From Trichosphaerium sp. ATCC 40318 (lineage: Eukaryota > Discosea > Flabellinia > Trichosidae): a stretch of DNA of 64,000 nt. The notes beneath the pieces were generated by a model. It ran no database searches, was not told where the DNA came from, and saw only the letters and a list, made by a program, of their open reading frames with translations. Position numbers and translations under genes: made by a program. Location: NCBI GenBank assembly GCA_038496445.1, contig JALMLS010000013.1:1-64000 (forward strand), read 5' to 3'. Below, one piece after another: positions 11,901-24,053 of this stretch. Positions within the stretch are counted from its first letter, which is position 1, and each line of letters starts with the position of its first letter.

Positions 11901-14900
11901 TCCAGATGACCGTGAAGGGATTATATGATGAGAACAGTATAAATCAGATTATGGAAAATATGAAGATTTTTAATAGTACAGAACCTATTCTAAAATCACT
12001 CACTGGTAGACCCTTGTTCAAGCGAGGAGTTCCTCTAAATTTTGAGGAGTTAGAGGGTGTGATAAATGTACGCTATTTTATTCCATACAAAACACCAAGC
12101 AAGCAAAGACTTTAAAAAGAAAAGAGATGCTAAATGTTGCTCAAGTTTTTTCTTATTTTTTTCTTTTCTTTAACTACTTCATTAGTTAAACGATGTTGCT
12201 GCGATATCCTCTGCAAATCAATTTGTTAGTCGCATATTCGATCCTGCGTTAGTAGCCAACACTAAGTACCACACCATCCTGCTAAAAACCAAGAAATTCC
12301 TAATGACTTTTTAGCTTGGAAGTATTAACTTTTTCGATGCTAGATGGTGATCTTGTTAACGAACAAGCTGGTCTATCATTCCTCGCAGGTGATCTTTATA
12401 TTATTTAGCTAAATTGATTGTTAACTTTCACCACTAGTACCTACTCCTTCACCTCCAGCCCTTCCAGTCGTAGTAGGCATGTGTTCTTTTGTTGATAAGT
12501 CAAAGTCGCTTAAACTCCTTGTTTAGAAACAACGAATATCGGAGCTATCGTCGGTGGTGTATTTGCTGTTATTGTATTGATTCTAATAATCATCGCCGTG
12601 GTTGCATTTATACTCTATAAGAATAAGAAACGCGGTAATCCTCGAACTGTTTTTTTTTCAGCACTTTTGCTTACTTTTTTTTTTCAGAGTTCAACAAAAA
12701 GCTTCAAGAAGAGTTTGGAATGCCAACGTTAGTTGATAATGATTGGCTAACTGATAACCAAAGATGGCTTATATCATATAAAGATATATCTTTTGGTAAA
12801 GGTGATTTACTCGGCCAAGGAAAGTAAGTAGTGGATTCTTTAGTTGAGAAAAAAAAAATACTATCATACTGTGCGCTGTGTTCTGATCTGTTTTTACCAA
12901 GATTTGGTGCTGTCTATAAAGCAAGATATCAACATTCACCAGTAGCTATTAAAATGATGGTACCAAAGTTCTAAGCCTATGAAACCTGAGCTAATATGGG
13001 CGAACTTTTAGAAAGGAATAATCTCAGAACAAGTTGCACCGTTCTTGGAAGAAGCAAAACTAATGAAGTAAGATAAGGATCTTTAAGACTATTTTTGGTG
13101 TTTTTTTCTCGTTTCACAAGTTTATTGGTGCTTTTGCTGCTTAACTCACTACTTAGGGCTTTACAACCGCACTCAAACAGTACATATGAAACAGTACATT
13201 ATTATCCTAAAATATTTTCTAGTCGTTCAGATTCAAGGATTTTGTATGGATCCATTCCCTATCATTGTTATAGAGTAAGTAAGAAAAATTTCGCTCTAAA
13301 AAGGCTTAACATTCCAATAACTGTGATCAATACGATCCGTAAAAGAGGCTTCTATTTTACCATTTTTTGTGTTAATACTGGTTCTTTAGGTTTATGTCTG
13401 GTGGATCATTATTGGATTTAATTGAACAAAGAAAGCTTCAAGCACATGAAATCAACGATTTGGCAACTGTACGTTCCTCATAAATGGATTTTTTTCTATG
13501 ACAAAGTCTTCGGGTTTTTTTTTGTTAACACAAACAAATAGGGTATTGCTGCTGGGATGATACACTTGTCTGCAGCTCATATTGTTCACAGGTACGTGTC
13601 GGTATAGTTCTCATATTTTCGATTAATGTGTTCTGTTCATAATAGAGATTTGGCTGCGAGAAGTACGTGTTTAAACAAAAACAGATTTCACTTTTCTTTT
13701 TTTTTTCCAAAGTTGTTTTTAGCTTACCAATGGTTTTGTAGATATTCTGGTACCTTTGATGACACCATTTCAATATTCATATTTAACTATTGAATAGCTC
13801 ACTGATGGACTTGTTCCTAAGATATCAGGTCCAAATCATTAACCTTTGTTTTTCTTACAGCTAATGCTAACTTTTTTGTTTTAGATTTTGGTATGTTTTG
13901 TGAAAGAAAATAAAACCAAGCTTTTCGTAAGTACTAAAAAAGAGAAGGTATGAGTAGGTTAGTAATACAAGAATCAGATGAACTAGAAAATGGATTAAAA
14001 GAACAAAACGTTATGGGTCCAATCGCGTAAGATCAGAAGAAAAAAAACCTTCAAAAAGTTAACAACAATTGTAGTTGGATGGCTCCTGAAACATTCAGAC
14101 ATCAATGGACGTAAGTACATAAAAAATCACGTGATTTTTTTACCATTTTATTAATTTAAAATGTTTAGTACAAAGAGCGATGTATGGGCTTTTGGTATAC
14201 GTATGTAATGTCACAACTAATTAAGGAGTAATTCAAATCTTAAGTGTTGTGGGAATGTAATACAAGAAAAAATCCAGCTGAAGAAGAACCCGATATTAAC
14301 AGACTTGCTGTCAACATAAGAGACAACAAATACCATCCTAAGATACCTAAAAAGTATGTAACAACTATCACGTGTTTTAAGAAAAAAGAATTCACGTGTG
14401 GTTTGTAGGGCCACGTTAAAGATGCAAGAGCTTATGACTCTTTGTTGGAGACAAAAAGCAAGAGATCGTCCAAGTTTTGAAGAAATTGCTGAGATACTTA
14501 ATCCTCCTCTCATTGAAGCATCAGAGGATGCATCTGATAGAAGAGTCACAAGTAAGTTCAAGCATTTCCTGGTATTAATTAATCCATGCCAATAGAATAC
14601 TCGGCAGTGCGAGCACGAAGAGACAAGAGCAAAAAAGTAAGAATACCAACGCTTTTTTTTTGAAAAACTCACAAACTTTCATGCTGCAACTTCTGTAGCT
14701 ATTGAATGTGTGTTCATATTTCAGTACAACATTGCGCTAATCTTATGAGAATAATCTCACGTGATTATATTGTGTTTTAAACCATGTGACAAAGCGCTAA
14801 TACAGGTTTTTTTTCAGAGAGCAAAATCAAAAGAACCTGACTATAGCAAGGCACCAGGAAAGAAAAATTCACAAAAACGAGTAAGTGATTATATTGAGGC

Positions 14901-16092
14901 TCCATCTCCAAAGGAAATGAAGCGTATGAGCGCTTACGGTGGTATCCAAACAAATAGTAAGAAATAGTTTGTGTTTTTTAGTATAATCCTACCTGTAATT
15001 GCTCTAACTCCTCTAACTCCTTTTTTCTTGAAGCAGCTGGTCGTAATGCTGTATCTTTGGTTTTAGATGATGAAGATGAAGGTGGATACACAGATGTTTA
15101 TGCAGAAACAGACGGTAAGGCTAAAGAAGAAAGAAAGAACCTTTTTTGAAATTCCTGCAAAAAAAATTAATAATTTTCTTGTTTAGACATTGGCTTCGAT
15201 ATTAGAAAGGTATTTACATAGTTTTACATCCTAATTCGATTTACTAAATACCTTAAAGTCTCCTTTGAACGAAGTAACGTCACAAGATGCATACGCAAGT
15301 TTTGAAACAACCAACTCTCCAAAGCCTAAAAAGAAAAAATCACCTCTTTCTGGAAGTGTTTTAGATGAAGGAGTAGATAAACAGAAATCATATACACCTA
15401 TTAGACTTTCTAAATTAAATAAGGAAATGAGTAGTAAAGATATAGAGGATGAGTCATCTTCAGGTACACCACAACTCTTCTTAAACCAAGAAATCGTTTG
15501 AGATATTTTTTTAAATTTTTCTAAAAGTTTTTTGCATGCTGCCTACACACTACGTTTATTTCGTAATTATCTTGTAAACCCTTTTTTACAACTTATAATA
15601 TGTAAATATATATATTATATCGTATGAGTAACACGTATAATATACACATCATCATACACGTGCAAAAACGAAAAAAGGAAATTTCGAAAACCAACCCTTT
15701 TTTTTTCAATTTCACAAAAACCCGGGTCGAGTTCTTTACCATTTACGTGGAATAAAAAACGTCTCAGAGTTGACCCAAATGTTTTATTTTGGTAATGTTG
15801 AAATATTTTGATAGAATATTAAGTTGATATCAAACGGTACAGCTTAACCTTTTTTTTTTTGTAGATTGGCCAAGTGAGGGCAGTTCTGATTTATCAAAGT
15901 CTTCTGGAGACAGTGATACAACCGATGACGAATTACCACCTGCTTATAATGCTATTGATCTACCTAAAAAGAAAAAATCAAAACTTGTATCTATATCCGC
16001 CGAGTCTTCAACAGGTCAGTCTTTCTTTCTTTCTTCTTGTGTTTTTTTTTTTTAACATTGTCCTAAACCTCTTTTCGTTAGATTCAATGTAG
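8999..16092 (+). CDS. Transmembrane LRR receptor tyrosine kinase, many exons
   Basis: It starts with a signal peptide (MIKLRILALFLVLYAVPNIA) and a plant-RLK-like LRR N-terminal cap with the pattern W-x-x-C-x-x-F (about 9240-9370). Roughly ten LRRs follow (about 10060-11080), several units ending at an L-gtacgt splice donor. An unnamed extracellular domain (about 11400-12400, containing LYFGYHNEGG) comes next, then a transmembrane helix (12540-12630). The kinase (about 12700-14550) has GQGKFGAV, VAIK, the tyrosine-kinase-specific loop HRDLAARN, DFG split by an intron, WMAPE and KSDVWAFG. A tail of about 250 residues holds many Y-x-x-hydrophobic motifs. HRDLAARN, rather than the TKL-type HRDLKxxN, argues for a true tyrosine kinase. 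All kinase exon junctions checked keep frame. The stop TAG is at 16090, after an unusually long (about 400 bp) late intron. Ligand and substrates are unknown. Confidence 0.87.
9169..9178. promoter_or_regulatory. ATCACGTGAT palindrome (representative of a dispersed set)
   Basis: This is a perfect 10-bp palindrome in the first intron of the LRR kinase gene. Exact copies also lie at 9962, 14126, 21396, 30635, 31760, 40709, 48242 and 49447. The core CACGTG occurs about 80 times in the window by eye. CACGTG is the classical bHLH E-box/G-box, but the function here is unknown. Confidence 0.55.
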
Positions 16093-16929
16093 TTGTTAAA
16101 ACCATGAAAAATCAGCTTCAATAATGATTAAGTACATGCTTGATACGGTTGTAATGAAAATTAGTTCTCACCGTAGCACTAACCAATGTTACAAACGAAC
16201 AAAATCACGTGTATTGAAATAAAAAATAAAAAATGAGTTGATTGTTTTTTGACTGTAAAGTATGCTCAGTATTTTAAAAGAAATTACCATGACTGCATCC
16301 TAACAATCCAAGTTCAAGAATTTTGCTTATTGTTGAAAGACAATAATCTTTATCTCAAAAAATGATGAAAATACTGACCTTCAAAGAAGCACCTAGTCAC
16401 TTTGTTGAACATCATGTTTTCTTTGATTCCTTAAATATTATCAACTTGATCGGCATGTTACTTGTAGTTAGATGCACTATTTTCCTTGTTAATTAATTGT
16501 GACAGAAAAGGGTGTCAAAGCACTTAAACACGTACATGCTCTTGACATTAGTGGCACTTAATAACCATTGTCTAGATGAAATATTGGGAACTGTAGTAGA
16601 CGGACATAACTGTTATCCAGTTAACATTGACCCATAATATCGAGAGACAAAATCATCCCAAGTTTTAGTTGTCGTTACTCATAGCCTACACTTTTTTAAT
16701 CCTTCATAGTTTGTATTATGGATGCTACCACGTAATTTAAACAGTTTTGCTTGTTAACGTGAACTACATACTCACAGTGATGAACAAAACTGAAAACTCA
16801 AAAAAATGGAAAATCGTTGCTCTTTTTTATCGATAAGCCGGGTCAATTCCAATGACTTAATGCAAAATTCAGTATTTATTCCTCACTCGAGTTAAACGAC
16901 ATCCTATTAACTAAAACGTTGAAGCTTGT
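16093..16929. other. Intergenic, with an LRR relic
   Basis: At about 16499-16561 the plus strand reads VTEKGVKALKHVHALDISGT and then stops, which is one and a half units of the F-box/LRR repeat. It lies upstream of, and in the same orientation as, the intact family member at 16930, and is probably the remnant of a decayed tandem copy. No other gene is supported. Confidence 0.55.
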
Positions 16930-18147
16930 ATGGAGAAAAAAAGAAAACAAGTTGAAAACGAAAAGTATGCGCAAAATTACTGTGTTTATCGCTCTAACAT
17001 CTCCGATAGTTCGCAAAAAAGCATTCTAGACCTTCCTGTGGAGATTTTAGCGCATATCTTACTTCAAACGACCAAAGCGCGATTTGCAGCTTCTCAAACC
17101 TGCTACCGCTTTGCATCTATCGTTCATGACGTTATTGGGTATCATAAAGCTTTTATCTCAACTGTGGACCAAGCAAAAGCGATTTTAAAATATGCTAGTA
17201 CTCTCAGTCATACAGAAATTATAATAAGCTGTTACTTTAATTATAAGATTGTAGAGCTATTTTCTGGTGTACATACAATTTGCCTTAGTCATTGTGGTGG
17301 TATTACAGATGAAGATATCAAAGCACTTTCTGGTGTTCATACTATTCACCTCGCTGGTTGTAAGAGTATTACAGATGAGGGAATAAAATCACTTTCTGGT
17401 GTTCATGAAATTACCCTTGCCAATACCTCAGTAACGGATACAGGTATACAAGCATTTGCTGGCGTTCATACCATTGACCTTTGTCAATGTTCCAATATTA
17501 CAGATGAGGGTATAAAAGCGCTTTCTGGTGTTCATGAAATTAACCTTAATTACACCAGAGTAACAGATGAAGGTTTGAAAGCACTCTCTGGTGTACATAC
17601 CATTCTTCTTCGTATGTGCTGGGGTATTACAGATAAAGGTTTACAAGCTCTTTCTGGTGTACATACCATAAACCTTCGTCAATGTTACGGTATTTCAGAT
17701 GAGGGTGTACAAGCTCTTTCTGGAGTTCATACTATAAACCTTGCTAACTGTGATTGTATTACAGACAAGGGTATAAAAGCACTATCTAGTGCACATGATG
17801 TGAATCTTAGCAATTGCAATAGTATTTCAGATGAAGGTATTAAAGCGCTCTCAAGGGTACATACTATTACTCTTAGTCATTGTAAAGGTATTACTGACAA
17901 CGGCATACAAGCACTGAAGGGTGTTTATAAAATTGACCTTGGTAATACCTTAGTCACAGATAAAGGTGTACAAGCTCTTTCTAAAGTTCATATCATTTAT
18001 CTTGGCGGTTGTAAAGGCATAACAGATGAAGGGATAAAAGCACTTTCTGGTGTTTTTGAAATAAGCGTTTTTAATACCTCAGTTACTGATCAAGGTATTG
18101 CAGAATCATTGGGAGGTGTTACAACTGTATATAGTATTGTCAAATAA
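16930..18147 (+). CDS. F-box / cysteine-type LRR protein, single exon
   Basis: An uninterrupted 405-residue frame. A lysine-rich, variable N-terminus is followed by an F-box-like segment at about residues 32-70 (LPVEILAHILLQTTKARFAA, then FASIVHDVIGY). About twelve LRR units follow from residue 100, alternating cysteine-ending (NITDEGIKALSGVHTIDLCQC) and threonine-ending (SVTDTGIQAFAGVHTI) forms, and a short tail. The expected role is a substrate receptor of an SCF ubiquitin ligase. The sequence clearly differs from the gene at 7719 outside the F-box and repeat consensus, so it is an older paralogue. No intron is needed and the ATG at 16930 is the first in frame. Confidence 0.88.
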   Translation: MEKKRKQVENEKYAQNYCVYRSNISDSSQKSILDLPVEILAHILLQTTKARFAASQTCYRFASIVHDVIGYHKAFISTVDQAKAILKYASTLSHTEIIISCYFNYKIVELFSGVHTICLSHCGGITDEDIKALSGVHTIHLAGCKSITDEGIKSLSGVHEITLANTSVTDTGIQAFAGVHTIDLCQCSNITDEGIKALSGVHEINLNYTRVTDEGLKALSGVHTILLRMCWGITDKGLQALSGVHTINLRQCYGISDEGVQALSGVHTINLANCDCITDKGIKALSSAHDVNLSNCNSISDEGIKALSRVHTITLSHCKGITDNGIQALKGVYKIDLGNTLVTDKGVQALSKVHIIYLGGCKGITDEGIKALSGVFEISVFNTSVTDQGIAESLGGVTTVYSIVK

Positions 18148-19290
18148 AGTGCTACTTGATTCCATTAATTCTTTATTGGGTACTCAGTGTACAGAGTAGC
18201 AGACAGTGTAAGGGTACGAAGGTTGGCTATATAACTAAGTTGTTTATTATGTAACGTTTCACGTTGCTGGAATGTTTCATCAAAATATCTTACCCTTAGA
18301 TTCTCTAATACAAACAACTGTAACTGTGAATATTTCGAAAATTGTAGGTTGCTGCTGTGTAGAAATTTTCGGGATGAGAGGCCTTGTGCGGAGAAAAAAC
18401 GTGTTATGACGTTTTTTGGCTAACATCGAAAGTAGGTTTGAAGGTCACCACTTATACATGCTCGCTTGTGACAACAATATTTGGCTTTAGGATAAGTTAC
18501 AAATAGAGTTTGGGAAGCCACGAAGTACCCGAGGCTACATAAAACCTCTGCTAACTTTCCTTTTTGAGAAACTGTTGCAGCTTCTGACTTGACATCATTC
18601 ATCATCTAAAAAATATCAACTCCAATCGCTACTATTCACCACCTCCTGATCACTGCACCATTCTGTATTGCGCATATCGGTGGAGCTGACCTGGATTATG
18701 TAGATAAAACGAATTTTCGATTAATTTTACTGAAACAAAACAGACTTTGATTGTGCTAACAAATCGTTTAGACTCAGGTACACTCCTGCAAATATAGCGG
18801 CTAAAGAATGGTTAACTCAGTTCATATTAGCTTCAAACGTTCTGTAAGGTAAACAAGCGTCTGTTGAAAGCCACTCAGTCGAAGTCGCAAACTAGCAAGT
18901 TCCGTTAACAAGGGTACCTTTCCATTCTAAGGTTTGTAGGAAAGTTTTCATGAACAGTCTTTGTGGAACACAAACAACGTGCCGAAACATTGTGTGCTAT
19001 TTGACGCATTAAGGTGAATACGTAGAGTGTATTTTTAGGTTTATTCTATTGCCCTACATCGCATTATCCTTTTGGGAGTTCAGTGCATTTTTTTCAAAAT
19101 TTAATCATATTTCACGTGCAACTACAACCTCTTTTGCTCTTATCAATATCCTAAATATATCAAATACATGTATATCTACTTATACAGATATTTCTTGTAA
19201 CAACTCTTTCCCGTAAAATTAAGATACCAGCGTCACGAGAAAACTCGTGTTTTTTTATCATTATTTTCAAAACAAAAAAAAGATTACAAC
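18148..19290. other. Intergenic, nothing recognised
   Basis: No open frame with plausible coding character, no RNA gene and no repeat were recognised. There is one CACGTG near 19112 and A/T runs close to the tetraspanin start. Confidence 0.4.
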
Positions 19291-20720
19291 ATGGGAGGCA
19301 GAGTAGAACTCGGTTGTGGCTTAAAAACAGCAAAATATATACTATTCACTCTTAATTTCGTATTCTTTGTACGTATTAGCCCGTTTAAAGGCTTTAAAGC
19401 GATCTTTTGGATCCAAAATGTTTATTTTTGTTCTTTTTAGCTCGCAGCTGTTGGTGTTGTAGGATTAGCTTCATACGCGTATGATAAAGGAGGTAAACGG
19501 TTTTATTAAACTGAAGTGTTTATTTTCGTTAACTCTTTACTAAAGGCATCAAAAACTTTGAAGCGACACCAACAATAGCAATTGCTGCTATCGTAGTTGG
19601 CTGGTAAATAATAACTATTTTTCTCCTCACGCTCTTACTCTTTCTTTAGTTTTATTGCCCTGCTTTCATGCCTTGGTTGCTGCGGTGCCAAAACACAGAA
19701 CAAACCGATCCTCGGATTTGTATCCTACTTTTTTGCGAATTCTACCGCTTCCTCTTTTGAAAGTGGGTTCTATCACTTCCTTTTATCTCCCAACGTAATT
19801 ATATCCTTTAACTCTCCCAGTACGCAATTGTAGTATTCCTACTCATTGGCAGTCAAATCGCTATCTCAGTTGTTGCCTTCACGTACGTTTATAGACATCG
19901 TAGATTGCAAACGAACAGTTTAAACAAACATTCACTAAAAACAGTTTCGTTCATCTTTACCCCCTTCTCTTTCCGCCTTAAAACCTCACATTCCTTCTCA
20001 CTCACATCAACAATTCCATTGCAACTCCAACAGCCCGTTAATATTAGGCTGTAACTCTTTTCTCTTCAGTTTTTTGTATTCGTTAACATTCTTCCTGACT
20101 TGCATCTAGACACTCCGCAAATGTCCCAAATCTTGTCGACAAAGGTACTACCACTTTTACTTAATATTCACATCGTTGTTATTCCAACTATCGGCCACCA
20201 CTTGCGGGTTGCACCGATAATTTCGGGAAGAAAAAAAAAATTGTTTTAAATTCGTTCACACGTGAAACTCACGTGATATTTTTAGCATGGGAAAAAACAG
20301 ACAACACCACACGTGTTTACATCGAGAATCACTTGAAGTGTTGCGGTTTTGATGGAAAGAACTACACCAACGGTACGAACCTTTCTCTTTTTCTTTTTGT
20401 CGAGATAAGTTTCTGATTTCGATTACTAGGAACCCCTTGTCCACCTGCACCATACGCTTTACCTGGATGTTATGATGCATTGACTGATTGGTTACGCTCT
20501 TCAATTAAGATTGTAGCTATCGCTGGCCTTTCACTTGGTGCTATCCAAGTACGATTTTTTTTTTCTTTTAGTAACTTTTTAGCTGACTCTTTTTTTTCTC
20601 TAGCTTATTGCTCTATTCTTCTCTTGCTGTCTATGCTGGGCTATGCCTTCCGCTAAGGACACTGAACATCAACGTCTATTGAAGGAATCACACAAGGTGA
20701 ATGCATCCTATTACCCTTAG
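19291..20720 (+). CDS. Tetraspanin-like membrane protein (about 8 exons)
   Basis: The first exon (ATG at 19291) encodes MGGRVELGCGLKTAKYILFT with the Cys near TM1 and the K-Y-x-L-F pattern of tetraspanins. Later exons give TM2 with LLSCLGCCGAKTQNK, TM3 (VVFLLIGSQIAISVVAF), and a large extracellular loop with the diagnostic CCG motif (ENHLKCCGFDG, near 20335-20360). Two further cysteine motifs in the loop (TPCPP, PGCYD) and TM4 (IVAIAGLSLGAIQLIALFF) follow, then a short charged tail. Tetraspanins organise membrane microdomains around receptors and adhesion proteins. The intron between 19870 and 20260 contains a gap where the exact exon borders are unsure. The final exon ends at TAG 20718. Confidence 0.85.
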
Positions 20721-22786
20721 AAACAAACAAAGAAGAAGAACAACACTATTTGCCTCCCTCTTTTTGTTTTTTGGCGAAGGATTAGATTTCACCACAAAAA
20801 AGAATGAAAATAAAATGGCTATATGTTCTATCTTTACAATGTACATAGCGAATTCTAGAAATGTTTTTTTAAAGATGGCTGTAATTGCACTTATAATAAA
20901 TAAACCTAAATTACAGTTCTATAATTCTTTACAATTCCTATTTTTTTTTCTCTTTTACCTTGTACTAAGTGAGTGCATCACAATTCTTGGTTATTCTTTT
21001 ACGTCATTGTCACGACTGCGAGAGCTATAAACTGTCAATTGAGACTATCGAACGGGTTACGAGTGTTGCAAACAGTGGTTAATCTATTGACACATGGCAA
21101 TCTTTGAATGCTACAGTACTAATTCTATGCTAGATTCCTATTGTCAATTGGATCCTTACACAGAATAACAGGTTGTATAAAGCCTATCTCTTGGCTTGAG
21201 CGTTTAGGCATGAAACCTGAGACAGTTACTTTATTAACAACAGCCGCATACACAAAACAACTCTCCATGTACAATGTAGGTTATTGTTTAATTGCCTATC
21301 GCTGTTGCTAGTGTAATTGTTTTATTCTACTTAACACGATAACCCCTTAGTCACTAATGAGTTCAAAACTAGGTTTATAAAAATGGTGCTTACCTATCAC
21401 GTGATAGTGGATAAATACTAATATGTATTAAATTTGGTTTACAAATGTGAAAATCAAATCTGATTCACTAATAAGCTTGAACCCCATAGAATAGAAATAT
21501 TGTATCAGTAGTGCAGGTAAAGTGAAGAAGAGATTGGGGAAGTGAAGCCCTTTTAGTATCATTCTGTCTTCACTCTCTCTATAGGTCCACAAAAGCTTCG
21601 ATTTCTTTGAGGGGATAGATTTCTCTACTAACAAAGCTAAAAGTCCTTCTTTGTACTCTTCAATTGCGCTTGTGGTGTGTATTGAACAAAAACCTGGCAT
21701 TTTACCGGGAGTATGTACTGATCAGTGGTCAGTAATCTGTTTTTTAATCATTTTACCTAGTGGTACCTATTCTCAAACGAATTACACGTGTTTCTTCCAT
21801 CTTAAAGTTATCACCTGCTGTTTTAAAAGGGTAATGGAAAAATAACAACATTTGAAAGTCTTATCAGGTCGTATTGTGGCATTTCAACCAAAGTAAAGTT
21901 AAGTTTTTCTTAACAAGCCAACAAAAAAAAAAAAAAGATAGCCAAAAAAAAACGTTACTAATTCTCCACTTTATTCCGCTCCTTGGTTAACAAAGGTAGG
22001 TATTTGACATGACAAGTTGTAGGTCACACTTTTCGTACAACCTTTTTCACCTAGATAAAGTGAACACGGCCAACGGGGAATCGCTTTTTTGATCTACAGT
22101 AATTATTTTCGATGTCGACTTTGACGAGAATGTAGCAGTGAACGCTACTACGCGCAACATGCAATTCTAGCAATAAAATAAAGCCATTCTTACGCACCGC
22201 GTACACATGCTTTTATTGAATTACAAGGTAACAGAAGATAACGTTGCTCAACGTGGGTAAAAAAAGAGTCAGCGATTTAATGCCTCAGTGAAAGAAAACT
22301 AGTTGCAGTAACTCCATTTACCACGCAAAGTGCTGTTGAGTGTTTTCAACTTGTGAAATTGCATGATTCTGCAAAAACAGTTTAAAAATAATAAACAGGC
22401 CGTACTACACTAGGTAACGCGTAGAAGTTCATTGTAAGCGACTAAGCGGTTGCAAAAACAATTATAGAATTTGCTGAAACAATACTGCAAGCAAGAACCG
22501 CGTTATTAGTTGAGAAATAAAGCGATCTATAGTATTGGTAAGCATATAAAGCGATAAATGATTCACGTTCACACATTGTCTCTACGCGTGTTGGTTTTCT
22601 AAAAACGTCGAAATGGGTTGATACTGAATTTATTTCACTACGTCAAGTTCAGGCCTTCATTTCGCCGAAGGAACGTTGAAAAACAACCTTGCTTGTACCC
22701 GAATTTGCCCGCCAAAAACAACACGGAGGAATTTGACCTAGAAAAAAGCAACACAGCGGCATTAAACCCAGATAAATTCATTCACC
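20721..22786. other. Intergenic, no supported gene
   Basis: Open frames at 20701-21030 (+) and 21428-21700 (-) lack domains, and the first overlaps the end of the tetraspanin gene in another frame. The region contains a palindromic ATCACGTGAT at 21396 and long A runs near 21925. The stretch just before 22787 is the 5' flank of Rap1. Confidence 0.4.
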
Positions 22787-24053
22787 ATGCCTATGGAAAT
22801 CAAATTAGTGGTTATGGGATCAGGTGGCGTTGGTATGTGGTCTCCACTTTTTGTTTTGTGTTTGTGGCGTTGTTTTATTGTCCGTTGGGATAGTATGGTG
22901 TCATCGCTACGTCGTTGGTGCTAAAAAACATGTTTCTGACATTGTTTTTAGGCAAATCAGCCATCACCGTCCAGTTCATACAAAAATTGTTTATTAGAAA
23001 GGTACAGCATATTTTACGGTTATCAGGATATAAATAAGCATCTTACCGCACACTCCGCATCATCTGGAACAACAGAAAGCGAAGTGTCTAAAACAACGCA
23101 AAATTTTAAATTATGACGCTCAGACACTTTAATTTTGCATTATACGAAAAAAAAGAATGGCAATTTTAGTATTATTGTCAAACGACACCAGAACGTCTGT
23201 AACGTTACCAAACGTTTTATCAGTCTATAGAAATACGTTCAGGATAGTTTTAATTAACTATCTATGTAGTATGATCCAACAATCGAGGAAAGTTATGTAA
23301 AGCAAGTGGAGGTAGATACCAAGCAATATATGCTTGAAATCTTGGATACAGCTGGAACTGTGCGTCGTTTTTTTTGAAAACAACGTTTATTTATTGATGG
23401 CCTCCAAAGGAACAATTTACAGCTATGAGAGATTTGTACATGAAGAACGGCCAAGGTTTTGCTTTGGTTTTTAGTATTGTGGCTGATGCTACTTTTGCCG
23501 ATTTAAAAGGTACGTTTATATCATCGCTTTCTGCATTACCACGCTATATCATTCATAAAACAGCGTTTAAACCGATAAATTTAATTACTTATTTGTATTG
23601 CAGCTATTCGAAAGCAAATCGTTAAAGTAAAGGACTCAGAGGATGTACCAATGGTAATTGTTGGTAATAAGTGTGATTTATCGGAGAAACGCGCTGTTGA
23701 AAAGGAGCAAGGTGCGTTTTTATTTTTTTTTTCTTTTCTCAAATTCGCGAAACAAAAAAACTTTTGTGGGCCAGTGAGCTTCAAATTGTAGTAGATAGTA
23801 ACGTATTTTAAGTCGTTGTTTTGTGTAGTTTTACCGTAAACAAAGTTTTTGTCTTTTTCTTTAGTCTCGCGTTTAAATGCGTTTAAGTGATTAAATCTAT
23901 GTAGGTACTACCCTAGCGGAACAATACAATGCTAAATACTATGAAACGAGTGCTAAGACTCGAGTTAATATCGACAACATGTTTTTTGACTTGGTTCGCC
24001 AAGTTGTCGTTAAGTGTCCGCCTCCAAAGCGCCGAGGATGCATGATATTATAA
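22787..24053 (+). CDS. rap1: Rap1-type small GTPase (7 exons)
   Basis: Splicing gives a protein of about 184 residues starting [20 protein letters not shown]. All G-boxes are visible: GSGGVGKS (P-loop), effector region [21 protein letters not shown] and ETSAK. Threonine instead of glutamine at the position equal to Ras Q61 (DTAGTEQ) is the hallmark of Rap. The C-terminus is a CAAX box, CMIL, predicted to be geranylgeranylated because it ends in Leu, so the protein should sit on membranes. Rap1 controls adhesion and the cytoskeleton in amoebae and animals. The start at 22787 is chosen because it gives the canonical N-terminus; an upstream open frame from 22618 is in a different frame. Exon junctions at 22831/22953, 23001/23271 and later all keep frame. 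Confidence 0.95.

Noticed and set aside
20701-21030. 109-codon plus-strand frame after the tetraspanin
   Set aside because: It overlaps the tetraspanin end in another frame, is made of low-complexity hydrophobic stretches, and has no domain or splice support.
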